Of a stretch of 64,000 bases of DNA, positions 18,529-27,772 are shown in pieces (positions within the stretch are counted from its first letter, which is position 1; every line of letters starts with the position of its first letter). Source of the DNA: an uncultured Prevotellaceae bacterium (GTDB taxonomy: Bacteria; Bacteroidota; Bacteroidia; Bacteroidales; Bacteroidaceae); assembly GCA_902762325.1 (NCBI GenBank), contig CACWNV010000013.1, forward strand, positions 1 to 64,000, in the 5' to 3' direction. The position numbers and the translations under genes are program-made. The notes below the pieces were generated by a model that saw only the letters and a program-made list of their open reading frames with translations, was not told the origin of the DNA and searched no databases.

Positions 18529-21500
18529 ATGTTACGTTTTAATTCATTTTTTATCAAGAAATTAAAGGTTCTGCTGTTCCTGTTTTGCTTCGTTCCTTTT
18601 GGTGCGATTGCTCAAAACAGTGTGAAGGGAACGGTTAGTGATGGATCTGGTGAGCCGATTATTGGTGCATCAGTGAGAGTAGTTGGAACGAACACCGGTG
18701 TGATAACTGACATTAACGGTCAGTTTAACGTCAATGCCGCTTCAAATGCTCGGTTGTCTGTTTCTTATGTGGGTTATGTTACTCAAGAAGTAAATGTCGG
18801 TGGTCGTCAGAACATTGATATTGTACTGAGTGAAGACAACACAACCTTAAACGACGTCGTAGTGATTGGTTATGGTACGCAACGTAGAGAAGCCGTAACA
18901 GGTTCTGTTGCCAATGTGAATGGTGAGAAGCTGAACCAGATTGCTGCTACCAATGCCGCTCAGGCTCTGCAAGGCCGTGTGGCTGGTGTGCTCATGACAC
19001 AGACAAGTTCTAAGCCAGGTGCCGAGATGCAGATCCGCATCCGTGGTCAGCGTTCATTGACAGCATCTAACGATCCTCTGATCGTACTTGACGGAATTCC
19101 TTTCATGGGCCAGCTCTCTGATATCAATCCTACTGATATCAAGTCGATGGATATTTTGAAGGATGCTTCAGCAACTGCTATTTACGGTTCTCGTGGTGCA
19201 AATGGTGTTATCCTTATTACCACAGAGAAGGGTTCTATGGGATTGCCCGCCAAGGTGACATATAATGGTTATGTCAGCTTCAAGAAGATTTTCCATAAAT
19301 ATCCTATGATGGATGGTCCTACGTTCTCTAAGTTCCGTAAGTATGCTGGTATGTATCAGAATTCTCTTGATGAGAGTGATGACACCAATACCGACTGGCA
19401 AGATTTGTATTACCAGACTGGTGTAGGCCATAATCACGACGTGAGCGTGGCTGGTGGTACCAATGGTGGCAGCTATAGCTTCGGTGCAGGTTACTATCAC
19501 GACGAGTCTGTTGTTCCCACTGAAGGTTACGACCGTGTGAGTGTACGTGGTAACTTTGACCAGAATGTAGGAAAATGGTTCCGTTTTGGTTTGTCTACCA
19601 ACAACAGCTATCGTATTAACAAGGGTGTGAACGATATGTATGGCGTGCTCAGCAAGAGCCCGCTTGCCAGCCCATACGATGAAAATGGCAACCTGAAGCG
19701 TTTCGTAACACTTCCTGCTGATGACCAGTCTGTTGTAACAAAGGAAACGGTGAAGAGAGACAAGGATGTCTGGCTGAACGAAAACAAGGGTGTCGGTTCT
19801 TACAATACTCTCTTCGGTGAAGTGAAGTGTCCGTGGGTTGAAGGTCTTAGCTATCGCATCAACATCGGTTTGAACTTCCGTTCTTCTAAAGGTGGTGGAT
19901 TCACAGGTACGGGTGTCAATAATAAAGATGCTAACGCTGCCAATAGTGGTTGGATCTCTGAGAACCAGACACGTAACTGGGCAGTTGAAAACTTGATTAC
20001 CTTCGACCGCACTTTTGCTGAAAAGCACAATGTCAATGTAGTGGGTATGTACTCCGCTGAGCAGACAACATACGAATCTACTGGTGCTAATGCACAGAGC
20101 ATCCCTGCTGATTACTTCCAGTACTATGCTCTTGACAAGGCAACAGGACAGGTTAATCTCAATAATTACAGTTATTGGCAGAGTGGCTTGATGTCTTGGA
20201 TGGGTCGTGTGATGTACTCTTACGATAACAAGTATATGGTTTCTGCAGCCCTTCGTTCCGATGCTTCTTCTCGTCTGGCAAAAGGACACCAGTGGCATAC
20301 TTATCCCGCTGTCAGTGCAGGTTGGAATATCGCACGTGAAGAGTTCATGAAAGACTTGAAGTGGATTGACAACTTGAAGCTGCGCGTTGGTTATGGTGAG
20401 ACATCTAACCAGAGTATCAATCCTTACTCTACTCTCGGTGGACTCGCCGTACGCAACTATAACTTCGGTAATGGTACTAACTATAAGGCAGGTTACTACG
20501 TAAATGCACTGCCTAATCCCGAGTTAGGTTGGGAGTACTCTAAGACTTGGAACTTCGGTCTCGACTTCTCATTCTTCAACGGACGTCTCTCTGGATCATT
20601 CGAATACTATACACAGAAGACCAACGACATCCTGCTCGATGTGTCAATGCCTTCTACCTCTGGTGTGAGCAGCTTTACGGGTAACATCGGAAACACTCAG
20701 AACAAGGGATTTGAGTTGACATTGAATGGAATCATCATCGACAACAAGAACGGCTGGCACTGGGAAGCTGGTATCAACCTCTATGCTAACCGCAACAAGC
20801 TGACCAAGCTGACAGGTGCAAACTACGTGACTGCAGACGGCAAGGTTGAGCCTGAGAGAGATGAGGGTAACCGTTGGTTCGTAGGTCATCCTATCGATGT
20901 CATCTACGACTATGAGTATGATGGTCTGTGGAATGCAGAGGATGTTTATGAAGTGACATTACCTGATGGCACCAAGACTACAAACTTTGCTATCCTGGAA
21001 CCAGGTGGCAACCTTGGTATGATTAAGGTAAAGTATAATGCCGACGCTCTCGATGCTAATGGCGTTCCTACTCGTGCCATCGGTGCTCAAGACCGTCGTA
21101 TCATAAGCATGGAGCCAAAACTCATCGGAGGTTTCAATACAGTGCTATCCACTCTTCTAATGGTTATCTGAACATGTTGACAGGTCGTCGCGGACAGCTT
21201 GATGTTGATTACTGGACCGAAGATAATACTGGTGCCAAGTATCCGAAACCAGGTGGTATTTTAAGTAGTGATAACCCCAAGTATGGTTCTACTCTCGGTT
21301 ATTTCGATGCTGGTTACTTGAAGGTTCGTGCCATCACCTTAGGCTACAACTTCGATAAATTGAAAGCAGTCAAGAACTTCGGTATCAGCCGTCTGCGCCT
21401 CTATGCTACGATTCAGAACCCGTTCGTACTCTTCTCACCCTTCAATAATGAGAGTGGACTTGATCCCGAAACAAACTCTTGGGCAAATGAGAACACGGCT

Positions 21501-21602
21501 GTTGCATACGGAGAATACTCTGGTAAGCACAGAATGCCAATCGTAGGTTATAACACGCCTACAACCCGCAACTTCCTGTTCGGTATTAACGTCACATTTT
21601 AA
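18529..21602 (+). pseudogene. SusC-type TonB-dependent receptor, internal out-of-frame deletion
   Basis: Should be an outer-membrane TonB-dependent transporter that imports oligosaccharides with its SusD partner. The signal peptide, carboxypeptidase-regulatory-like domain (GTVSDGSGEPIIGASV), plug (DVVVIGYGTQRREAVTGSV, DASATAIYGSRGANGVI) and most of the barrel are intact in the first frame, which stops at 21171 after GGFNTVLSTLLMVI. The remainder continues in another frame: reading through 21150-21180 gives HSSNGYLNMLTGRRG, then to the stop at 21602. In relatives about 20-30 residues lie between GGFNT and SSNGYLN; they are missing here, so a deletion near 21137-21160 removed them and shifted the frame. 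It may be a real inactivation or an assembly artefact. Confidence 0.85.
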
Positions 21603-21617
21603 TTAAGTATTAAAGAT

Positions 21618-23594
21618 ATGAAAACTAAAAGTATAAAATATATCCTCGCTGCTGGTCTCGTATTTTGCGGTCTTTCCGCAACCATGACTTCCTGCTCTGA
21701 TGTTCTTGACGAACAGCCACGCAGCCAATTTGACCCAACATTCTTCAATACGAAGACGGGTATTGAGGGTGGTTTGACCTCACTCTATGCTCACTTGCGC
21801 TATTTCTATGGCAACGGTTATTTCCTGAACAGTGTGGAAACAGGTACCGACGAATATACCTACGGTCAGTCTGCCGATGGTAACTTCAAGGATGCCGACC
21901 TCTCTGGCGTTGGTTCCATGACACCCAGTAACTCTATTGCTGGATCTATCTGGGGTGCTTTGTTCCCAAACATCAATACAGCCAGTGGTATTATCGAGAA
22001 TGGTGCTGCTGCAGGTATCGACGATGCACTGCTTGCTGAGGCTTACTTCTTCCGTGGTTTTGACTACTTCCTGTTGGTTCAGACCTATGGTGGTGTTCCC
22101 CTGGATTTAGGTGCTGGTGAACTGAAGTTCAATACATCTACCGTTCGTACCTCTGCACGTAACACGGTGGACGAAGTCTATCAGAAGTGTATCTTCCCCG
22201 ACCTGGAGAAAGCCCTGAATGATCTGCCCGAGAACCCTCGTCTGACTGGTACAGTCACCAAGAATGTGGCTCGTCTGTTTCTCTCAAAGGCTTACTTGAC
22301 ATACGCTTGGTGGTTGGAGAATCCCAACAAGATTCCTACCTATCCTGAGTGTACCCGTGATGCAAGTAAGGCTCAGAGCTACTTCCAGAAAGCATACGAC
22401 ATGGCTATGCAGGCCATCAACAATCCTGGCCCGTATAAATTGCAACCCACATTCTATGATGTAAACGTAGCTACCAACGACCGCAACTCAGAGATCATGC
22501 TTTATGCTGACCACGATGAGGATGAGAAGTTCGGTAACGGCGGTGCTGGTTACGGATGGGGTAGTGGTGGCTCTCCTGAGAACTTCGCTTACTGGATGGA
22601 GACTTGGAACTACACAGAGATGGTTGCCAAAGCCAAGGATAAGGATGGTAAGGATATAACCCTGAACCCCATCCAGCGCGAAGCTGTGCAGGCTCTGGGA
22701 CGTCCTTGGACACGTATGGCTCCTATCGCTGACAACTTCATGGAAGGTGGTGTGTGGGAAGATGCTGTGAAAGCTATCGACTCTCGCTACGATGCAACCT
22801 TCACACTGCGCTATCACACGAACTGGCCGAAAGCAGGTGGAGATAACGCTGCCATTCCTTTCGTGCAAGGCGCAAACGGCTTGCCAGTGGCTCCTAACGA
22901 GGTTTACTTCAGCTGGGTTCCCGAGAGCGAGGACAGCAAGATCAACTATACCGGTGCTGACGGAAGACTTGGCTTCGGTGAGATGGCTGGTCGTCCAGAC
23001 TTCGTAGTAGCCGTGAACCACATCAGCCGTAAGAAGTATCCTATCAACTGGAAGATTGGTATCTATCGTACCGACAATGCTGGCGGTCTTGGTTCAAAGG
23101 TGAACGGTGGTAGCCCACGTCCTTGGAACGTAGCTAAGTTCTCAGAGTTCTATCTCATCGGTGCTGAGGCTGCCGTGAAGCTGAACAGGAATGCTGATGC
23201 AAGAACCCTCGTGAATGTGCTCCGTGCTCGTGCTGGTAAGCAGACATTCTCTCAGAATGACAACGTAGCTGTATCTGTTGATAACAGTGCTGCCATGCTT
23301 GCTGCCACACCTGCTACCATCACCATCGACTACATCCTCGACGAGCGTAGCCGTGAGTTCTGGGGTGAAGGCTACCGTTGGTACGACCTTGTACGTACCC
23401 AGAAGTGGGCAGAGCGTGCTTCTACCTATCGTATTGCCGGAAGTGGCTATACCGATAAGGATTTGCAGACCTTCAAGCGTGATATTCCCGCAGGTTACTA
23501 TCTCCGTCCAATCCCACAGGGACAACTCGATGGCATGAAGATGGATGAAGCTGACAAGCAAGCTTATCAGAATCCTGCATACCGCACAAAATAA
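21618..23594 (+). CDS. SusD/RagB-family surface glycan-binding lipoprotein
   Basis: 658 residues. A lipoprotein signal (ATMTSCSDVLDEQPRSQF) anchors it to the outer membrane. Typical SusD features follow: an N-terminal TPR-like helical region with AYFFRGFDYFLLVQTYGGVPL near 135-160 and a C-terminal ILDERSREFWGEGYRWYDLVRTQKW block. It caps a SusC barrel and delivers glycan. It lies 15 bp after a susC that appears broken, so its import function may be lost although this gene is intact. No glycosidase or regulator is adjacent, so substrate is unknown; the neighbouring M60 peptidase hints at host glycoproteins. Confidence 0.93.
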   Translation: MKTKSIKYILAAGLVFCGLSATMTSCSDVLDEQPRSQFDPTFFNTKTGIEGGLTSLYAHLRYFYGNGYFLNSVETGTDEYTYGQSADGNFKDADLSGVGSMTPSNSIAGSIWGALFPNINTASGIIENGAAAGIDDALLAEAYFFRGFDYFLLVQTYGGVPLDLGAGELKFNTSTVRTSARNTVDEVYQKCIFPDLEKALNDLPENPRLTGTVTKNVARLFLSKAYLTYAWWLENPNKIPTYPECTRDASKAQSYFQKAYDMAMQAINNPGPYKLQPTFYDVNVATNDRNSEIMLYADHDEDEKFGNGGAGYGWGSGGSPENFAYWMETWNYTEMVAKAKDKDGKDITLNPIQREAVQALGRPWTRMAPIADNFMEGGVWEDAVKAIDSRYDATFTLRYHTNWPKAGGDNAAIPFVQGANGLPVAPNEVYFSWVPESEDSKINYTGADGRLGFGEMAGRPDFVVAVNHISRKKYPINWKIGIYRTDNAGGLGSKVNGGSPRPWNVAKFSEFYLIGAEAAVKLNRNADARTLVNVLRARAGKQTFSQNDNVAVSVDNSAAMLAATPATITIDYILDERSREFWGEGYRWYDLVRTQKWAERASTYRIAGSGYTDKDLQTFKRDIPAGYYLRPIPQGQLDGMKMDEADKQAYQNPAYRTK

Positions 23595-23637
23595 TATCAG
23601 CACCCGCTAAATAGTTTTTTAGTAAGAATAAAATAAA

Positions 23638-23670
23638 GGCTGAATCCCTCGTTTGGGGTTCAGCCTTTTT
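23638..23670 (+). terminator. Rho-independent terminator after susD
   Basis: GGCTGAATCCC pairs with GGGGTTCAGCC around TCGTTT, then five T. A near-duplicate of the terminator at 18300-18333, including about 35 bp of upstream sequence. A stray TATCTTTG at 23674-23681 follows with no rightward gene behind it. Confidence 0.92.
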
Positions 23671-23752
23671 GGTTATCTTTGCTTCGAAATGGAGAAGCTA
23701 GTTATTTGGATTGCAAAATAGAAGGCATTTATTATAATTGGATTTATTGATA

Positions 23753-24634
23753 CTACCTGATTACTGCACCTTCACCATTACATTTGAAACATATACCATG
23801 TTCTACATGGTTATATTGAGGTAGATACCCACTTCCACCACATCTGTCACATGGTATGAGATTACTTATAAACCTCTTTTCTTGGTCATATAATGGAATC
23901 CCTGTATTCTCATGCCGTTTCTTATGACAATCTTCACATAGCGTTACTAATGAATCGTTCTCATACTCCCAAGGCTTGCATTCTCTTGTATAGTATGTGT
24001 GGTGGATGTTCAATCCTTTCAAGTGGAATGAGTACAATGAAAATCTTATGAAAATCAATCTGTTTCCCAATGTAATATTGAATATTATTCTTTCATAGGG
24101 TACATGATCGATCATATAAGGCATCGAATATTCTATGTTTACATAGATGTCATTCGAAATGACACACGGAAACTCGAAAAGGTATGCCCACCCAGAAGCA
24201 TATGAAGAAATGGCTTTCTTTATTATGCCACAGTATGTATACATGGTAGCATCAAGATAATCAATGTTGGCTTTAGATACTGCTATCACTTTTTCAGGAT
24301 AAACATCTCTAAACAGATTGTTTATTGATTCAAGTAGATTTAAGTCATATACGTAGACACCATCATTGTCATACTTCTTTTCAAATTTAATGTCTTTAAC
24401 TTGATTGGGGTTTAAAATAGGAAGATCAGCCCAAAACTTAGAAAAAGCGACACCATTGAAAGTCCATTCTTTAAACAGACTGTCAATCTCTTCAATACGG
24501 TTGACTTTCATGTAATTGTAGCCATTGTGAAAGCCCAAATGTCCACAATCTCTGCATCTGTAGTGGTCTCTGCTAAGTATCTCATTGCATTTCTGCCACC
24601 ACTCTTTTTGATTCAAAAGTTCATTATATGTCAT
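23753..24634 (-). CDS. HNH-type nuclease-like protein with split zinc sites
   Basis: 293 residues from the ATG at 24634, chosen because a promoter -7 box overlaps the region of the earlier start at 24673. It begins MTYNELLNQKEWWQKC and has a first CxxC (CRDCG) near residue 26. An insertion of about 190 residues precedes a second motif set, NIHHTYYTRECKPWEYENDSL then CEDCHKKRH, that resembles the HNH catalytic block with its second CxxC. The C-terminus carries CDRCGGSG and CFKCNGEG, a DnaJ-like zinc finger. It is clearly more AT-rich than neighbouring genes and stands alone between a terminator and a repeat cluster, suggesting horizontal arrival. Nuclease function is inferred from motifs only. 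Confidence 0.7.
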   Translation of the reverse strand: MTYNELLNQKEWWQKCNEILSRDHYRCRDCGHLGFHNGYNYMKVNRIEEIDSLFKEWTFNGVAFSKFWADLPILNPNQVKDIKFEKKYDNDGVYVYDLNLLESINNLFRDVYPEKVIAVSKANIDYLDATMYTYCGIIKKAISSYASGWAYLFEFPCVISNDIYVNIEYSMPYMIDHVPYERIIFNITLGNRLIFIRFSLYSFHLKGLNIHHTYYTRECKPWEYENDSLVTLCEDCHKKRHENTGIPLYDQEKRFISNLIPCDRCGGSGYLPQYNHVEHGICFKCNGEGAVIR

Positions 24635-24660
24635 AATCATAATGTCTATTATTTCTGCCA

Positions 24661-24668
24661 CAAATATA
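24661..24668 (-). promoter_or_regulatory. -7 box for the HNH-type gene
   Basis: TATATTTG on the minus strand, 26 bp before the ATG at 24634. Its position rules against the in-frame start at 24673. Confidence 0.5.
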
Positions 24669-24737
24669 CTCAAATACTTGGAGAATATTCTTCTTTTATA
24701 AAGAATTCTGAGATGAAATGTATAATAGATTTGTTTT

Positions 24738-25035
24738 CAATGGAAGAAATGCCGTAGGCATTAGACAATGGTAGCCAGCCATACAACTGCCCCTATGGGG
24801 GCTGCGAAATGGCTGGGTTAAAGGACACCACACACCCGGAACCTTGCTGCTATGCAAGGGACAAGAGCTAAACATGTCGCCTACCCAAGGGCAGGCTATA
24901 TTCTTAGGGGGCAATTCCTTTCCAGCCATTTACTTTCCCTCGCTTCGCGAACAGTGACCGTTGGTTCGCCGTACCCAAAGGCACGGCTGTATGGCTGGCT
25001 ACCATTGTCTGATGCCTCTGGCATCATTTCCATTG
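24738..25035. repeat. Dispersed element with terminal inverted repeats, copy 2
   Basis: Second copy of the element at 125-430. The outer inverted repeats are nearly perfect over about 45 bp: CAATGGAAGAAATGCC at the left end pairs with GGCATCATTTCCATTG at the right, and the GTAGCCAGCCATAC / GTATGGCTGGCTAC arms lie inside. The internal CATGTCGCCTACCCAAGGGC stretch is conserved, while the middle differs by small substitutions and indels. No coding potential is convincing. As in copy 1, a 22-bp-unit element follows, here after about 100 bp. Confidence 0.82.
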
Positions 25036-25137
25036 CAATCGGGCATCCCCAATATTATTCCTTAATGCAATATTTTACCGTTATTGGGCATTATAAATGC
25101 CGGACTCGATATTGCCGGATTTCACATTCGTCACAAC

Positions 25138-25545
25138 GGGATTTTGTCAAGAAATATTCGAATTTTGGCCCCAAATTAAGGGCATCTGCGCGAACGAAAG
25201 GGTCGCTCGGTCGAAAAAACGCGATTTTTGAGGCTTTTTGTAAAATGTTGACTGACAGATGATTACACGAATATTAATCTGTAATCGGACGGTTTACAAA
25301 ATGCGAATTTGCGAAAGGTAAGGTTTCGCTGCGCCAAAGGTTATGTTTCGTCGTGTGAAAGGTCATGTTTGAGGCGGTGAAACATGGTCTTTGGGGCGAT
25401 GAAAGCTTATGTTTCGCGGTGCGAAAGCTAAGCTTTCGGAAAATGAGGAATGAAGGATGAAGAGTGAAGAAGCGGTTTTTACAGATTTTAACTTCTCTTT
25501 CATCACTTTTCCCTGACAAGTTTTTGTCAAGATTATTGACGTCGG
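25138..25545 (-). repeat. 22-bp-unit repeat element, copy B
   Basis: Core 25311-25442 is six consecutive 22-bp units in register with copy A. The left flank contains ATTTTGTCAAG, the GGTTTACAAAATGCG region and the block CTGACAGATGATTACACG. The right flank has a GGAATGAAGGATGAAGAGTG tract and TGACAAGTTTTTGTCAAG. The hairpin between units 3 and 4 is less perfect than in copies A and D. It lies 3' of the GH27 alpha-galactosidase, beyond that gene's terminator, in the same relative orientation as the other copies. Confidence 0.88.
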
Positions 25546-25639
25546 AATAAGGCGAAAGTTTTTATCCGGCATCAATGATTCTCCATCTATTTGAATCGCC
25601 TGATTCAAGTTTCACATTTGCTCAACCTTTTTGTGATAA

Positions 25640-25680
25640 AGAAAAAAGTTAAGTAGTTAAAGACGATAACTACTTAACTT
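25640..25680 (-). terminator. Rho-independent terminator for the GH27 gene
   Basis: A perfect 14-bp stem, AAGTTAAGTAGTTA (25646-25659) with TAACTACTTAACTT (25667-25680), around a 7-nt loop. Read leftward it is followed by a T-rich run (complement of 25640-25647), 24 bp after the alpha-galactosidase stop. Confidence 0.85.
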
Positions 25681-25703
25681 CATAACTTCTCTTAAAGGTT
25701 GAA

Positions 25704-27272
25704 TCACTTGATTTCCATTCCGTCAACGTCAGGCATCCAGTTTTGTGCATTGTAAAGACGAACGACGTTCTTCCCTTTGTTGAAATCAACAGGCACATCT
25801 ATTGTCTGGCGCACATTCCATTCACGGGCAGGGACACGGATGGTTTTCACAAACTTGCCGTTCACTTCCACGTTCAGTTCCCGTTCTTCTCCAGAGAACA
25901 AGGCAATGGTCATCGTTCGGCGTCCGGCCTTCTTCATGTTGACATCCTTCCACCACAGGTCATTCTCGGCACGCTTGCCCAAGAAGCGGGCTATGTATCC
26001 CCCCGAAGCTTCCTGACTTGCGCCATAAATGGCTGTCACCGACTGCTCGTTATTGCGTAGTTCCTGGTATTGGCTCAGCCAGGCTGTCTCTGCTTCGTAG
26101 CGTGTACGTTCCAGTCTTTTCTTCCCTTTAGCACGGAAGATCTTCGTGCCATGGGCAGGGATGGTGAACGAAACAGGTCCTTTGTCCCACACGTAGTTTG
26201 TTTGAAGGAAGCAGTCATACAATTGTACGTTTCCGCCCAGGTCGATGGTCTTGAAGTCAAGTTTCACCGTTTGTTCCTTGTCACTGGGATTGTAGATGGC
26301 GAAGGCACGTTCCTTTCCCCCTATTTTCTTGATGTCTTTCACGAGTATGAAGCATTCACCCTGCTTGTCAGCCACGTATGCCTGAAGGTGAAGAGGATCC
26401 TGGTTGAGGGCAATGAGGTCAGCATTGGTCATCAACTTCAAAGCTGCGGGTTTGATTTTCGACATGTCGCAACCGATCAGCAACGGTGAAGCCATGATGC
26501 ACCACATGCCGAAATGCGTCTCGTCCTCAATCTCCGACATCGAACGTCCCACCTCCAGCATATCCATGTCGTTGTAATGACCGTCGTGGCAATAAGCCGA
26601 CAGGTAGAGGTTCTCGGCAAGTATGCCCTTCACCGACTTCCATGCATCATAGATGTCACCCGTTGTGCGCCACGAGTCTGCCACTTCTGCGCCCCAAGTG
26701 CCGGGAAACGCCCAGCGACACATATTATATACAACGTCTTTCTTGCCGCAATTACGGATGGCTTCAGAGATCTTGGTATATTGCTGCCTTTCATCCAGTC
26801 CCATGTGGTTGCCTCCGCAATAGTCCACCTTGATGAAATCGAAGTCCCAGTCGCGGAAATAGAGTTGGCAATCCTGGTCTTCATGACCGGCAAAGCCTAC
26901 ACCCAGTCCCCATGCGTGTCTGTTTCCAGAGCCGCAGGTGTTGTCGCCGGCATCGCTATAGATACCAGCCTTCAGTCCTAACGAGTGGATATAATCCACC
27001 AATGCACGCATACCATGAGGGAACAGCTTCATGTTCAGGCGCAAATGACCATCTTCACCACGACCGTCCCAATAGCCGTCGTCGATGTTCACATACTTGA
27101 ACCCAGCCTTCTGCAACCCCGTCTGGTGCATCGCATCTGCCTGCTGGCGAATCAAGTCCTCGTTGATGTTGAGGGCAAACGTGTTCCAAGAGCTCCATCC
27201 CATCGTGGGAGTGCGCTGCGCCATTGCTGAATGAACAATGAAGAATAATGAAATGATAAATAGTTTTCGCAT
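25704..27272 (-). CDS. Secreted GH27 alpha-galactosidase
   Basis: 522 residues with a signal peptide ending SAMAQ. GH27 enzymes remove terminal alpha-galactose from galacto-oligosaccharides and glycans with retention. The family start TPTMGWSSWNTF (21-32), NIDDGYWDGRG, the catalytic nucleophile Asp150 in FIKVDYCGG and the acid/base Asp206 in WRTTGDIYD are all present. After the barrel and a beta-domain, the last 140 residues (from RYEAETAWL) form a galactose-binding-like carbohydrate module. The gene has its own consensus promoter at 27306-27336 and its own terminator, so it is monocistronic. No lipobox or type IX tail is seen, so a periplasmic location is likely. Confidence 0.95.
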   Translation of the reverse strand: MRKLFIISLFFIVHSAMAQRTPTMGWSSWNTFALNINEDLIRQQADAMHQTGLQKAGFKYVNIDDGYWDGRGEDGHLRLNMKLFPHGMRALVDYIHSLGLKAGIYSDAGDNTCGSGNRHAWGLGVGFAGHEDQDCQLYFRDWDFDFIKVDYCGGNHMGLDERQQYTKISEAIRNCGKKDVVYNMCRWAFPGTWGAEVADSWRTTGDIYDAWKSVKGILAENLYLSAYCHDGHYNDMDMLEVGRSMSEIEDETHFGMWCIMASPLLIGCDMSKIKPAALKLMTNADLIALNQDPLHLQAYVADKQGECFILVKDIKKIGGKERAFAIYNPSDKEQTVKLDFKTIDLGGNVQLYDCFLQTNYVWDKGPVSFTIPAHGTKIFRAKGKKRLERTRYEAETAWLSQYQELRNNEQSVTAIYGASQEASGGYIARFLGKRAENDLWWKDVNMKKAGRRTMTIALFSGEERELNVEVNGKFVKTIRVPAREWNVRQTIDVPVDFNKGKNVVRLYNAQNWMPDVDGMEIK

Positions 27273-27305
27273 AAAAGTTAATAGCTTTGGTTGTTATTTA
27301 TGATG

Positions 27306-27336
27306 CAAAATTATTGTTTTTCCCTCTATCTGCCAA
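27306..27336 (-). promoter_or_regulatory. Consensus promoter of the GH27 gene
   Basis: On the minus strand, TTG (27336-27334), a 20-bp spacer and TAATTTTG (27313-27306). This is the full Bacteroidota primary-sigma pattern, 34 bp before the start codon. Confidence 0.75.
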
Positions 27337-27380
27337 ATTTCCTGCGCCTAAAGTCCAAAAAGCCTGTAAAATAATCGGGC

Positions 27381-27574
27381 AAAAAAATACACCACAACTC
27401 TCAGCGAGCTGTGGTGTAAAAAGCCTATGTTTAACTAAAATTTCTTTCAAAACAAATGACAGCCTCACGGCTCCCATTGTTACCTGTTAAACAATCTGTT
27501 TAATCTACCTTAAACCTAATAACTAAAAACCTAAATCTATTACTACTAACCTAAACAATCTATTAACCTTTTGA
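27381..27574 (-). ncRNA. Candidate small RNA of about 190 nt
   Basis: A complete leftward transcription unit without a convincing gene. It has its own TTG-N20-TACCTTTG promoter (27610-27580) and ends in a strong terminator: ACACCACA/TGTGGTGT arms at 27389-27396 and 27410-27417, then seven T. Within it a hairpin AGCC-GTGA-GGCT has a GNRA-type loop, and the first part is a U/A/G-rich region with repeated TTTAGGTT-like words. The 59-codon reading frame starting inside it runs straight through the terminator, so coding is unlikely. GH27, downstream, has its own promoter, which argues against a simple leader role, although read-through attenuation of GH27 remains possible. Confidence 0.6.
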
Positions 27575-27579
27575 CGATG

Positions 27580-27610
27580 CAAAGGTACGACAAATTTGGA
27601 CTTCCCGCAA
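27580..27610 (-). promoter_or_regulatory. Consensus promoter of the candidate small RNA
   Basis: TTG at 27610-27608, 20-bp spacer, TACCTTTG at 27587-27580 on the minus strand. Predicted start near 27574. Confidence 0.75.
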
Positions 27611-27701
27611 CAAAATCTGCGTATATTGCTTCAAAAATACCCTATTCTTGACGTAAATCAAGCGATTGTGTGCGAACACAAATAATATTTTGCGGTTTTT
27701 C

Positions 27702-27732
27702 TTGTGATTCTTAATAATATGACGTAACTTTG
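27702..27732 (+). promoter_or_regulatory. Consensus promoter of the glycosyltransferase pair
   Basis: TTG at 27702-27704, 20-bp spacer, TAACTTTG at 27725-27732, 40 bp before the start codon at 27773. Divergent from the small-RNA promoter. Confidence 0.75.
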
Positions 27733-27772
27733 CGTCTACTGAAGAAACAAAGAGTTTTGCGACCGTTATATC

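Noticed and set aside
19168..20298. 376-residue reading frame antisense to susC
   Set aside because: It mirrors well-conserved TonB-receptor codons and shows no motif or promoter.
24852..25262. 136-residue reading frame spanning the repeat block
   Set aside because: It crosses from the terminal-inverted-repeat element into the 22-bp-unit element and is not kept in the other copy at 125-842.
27222..27466. 59-codon reading frame inside and beyond the candidate small RNA
   Set aside because: It runs through a strong terminator, has no ribosome-binding feature and resembles no known peptide.
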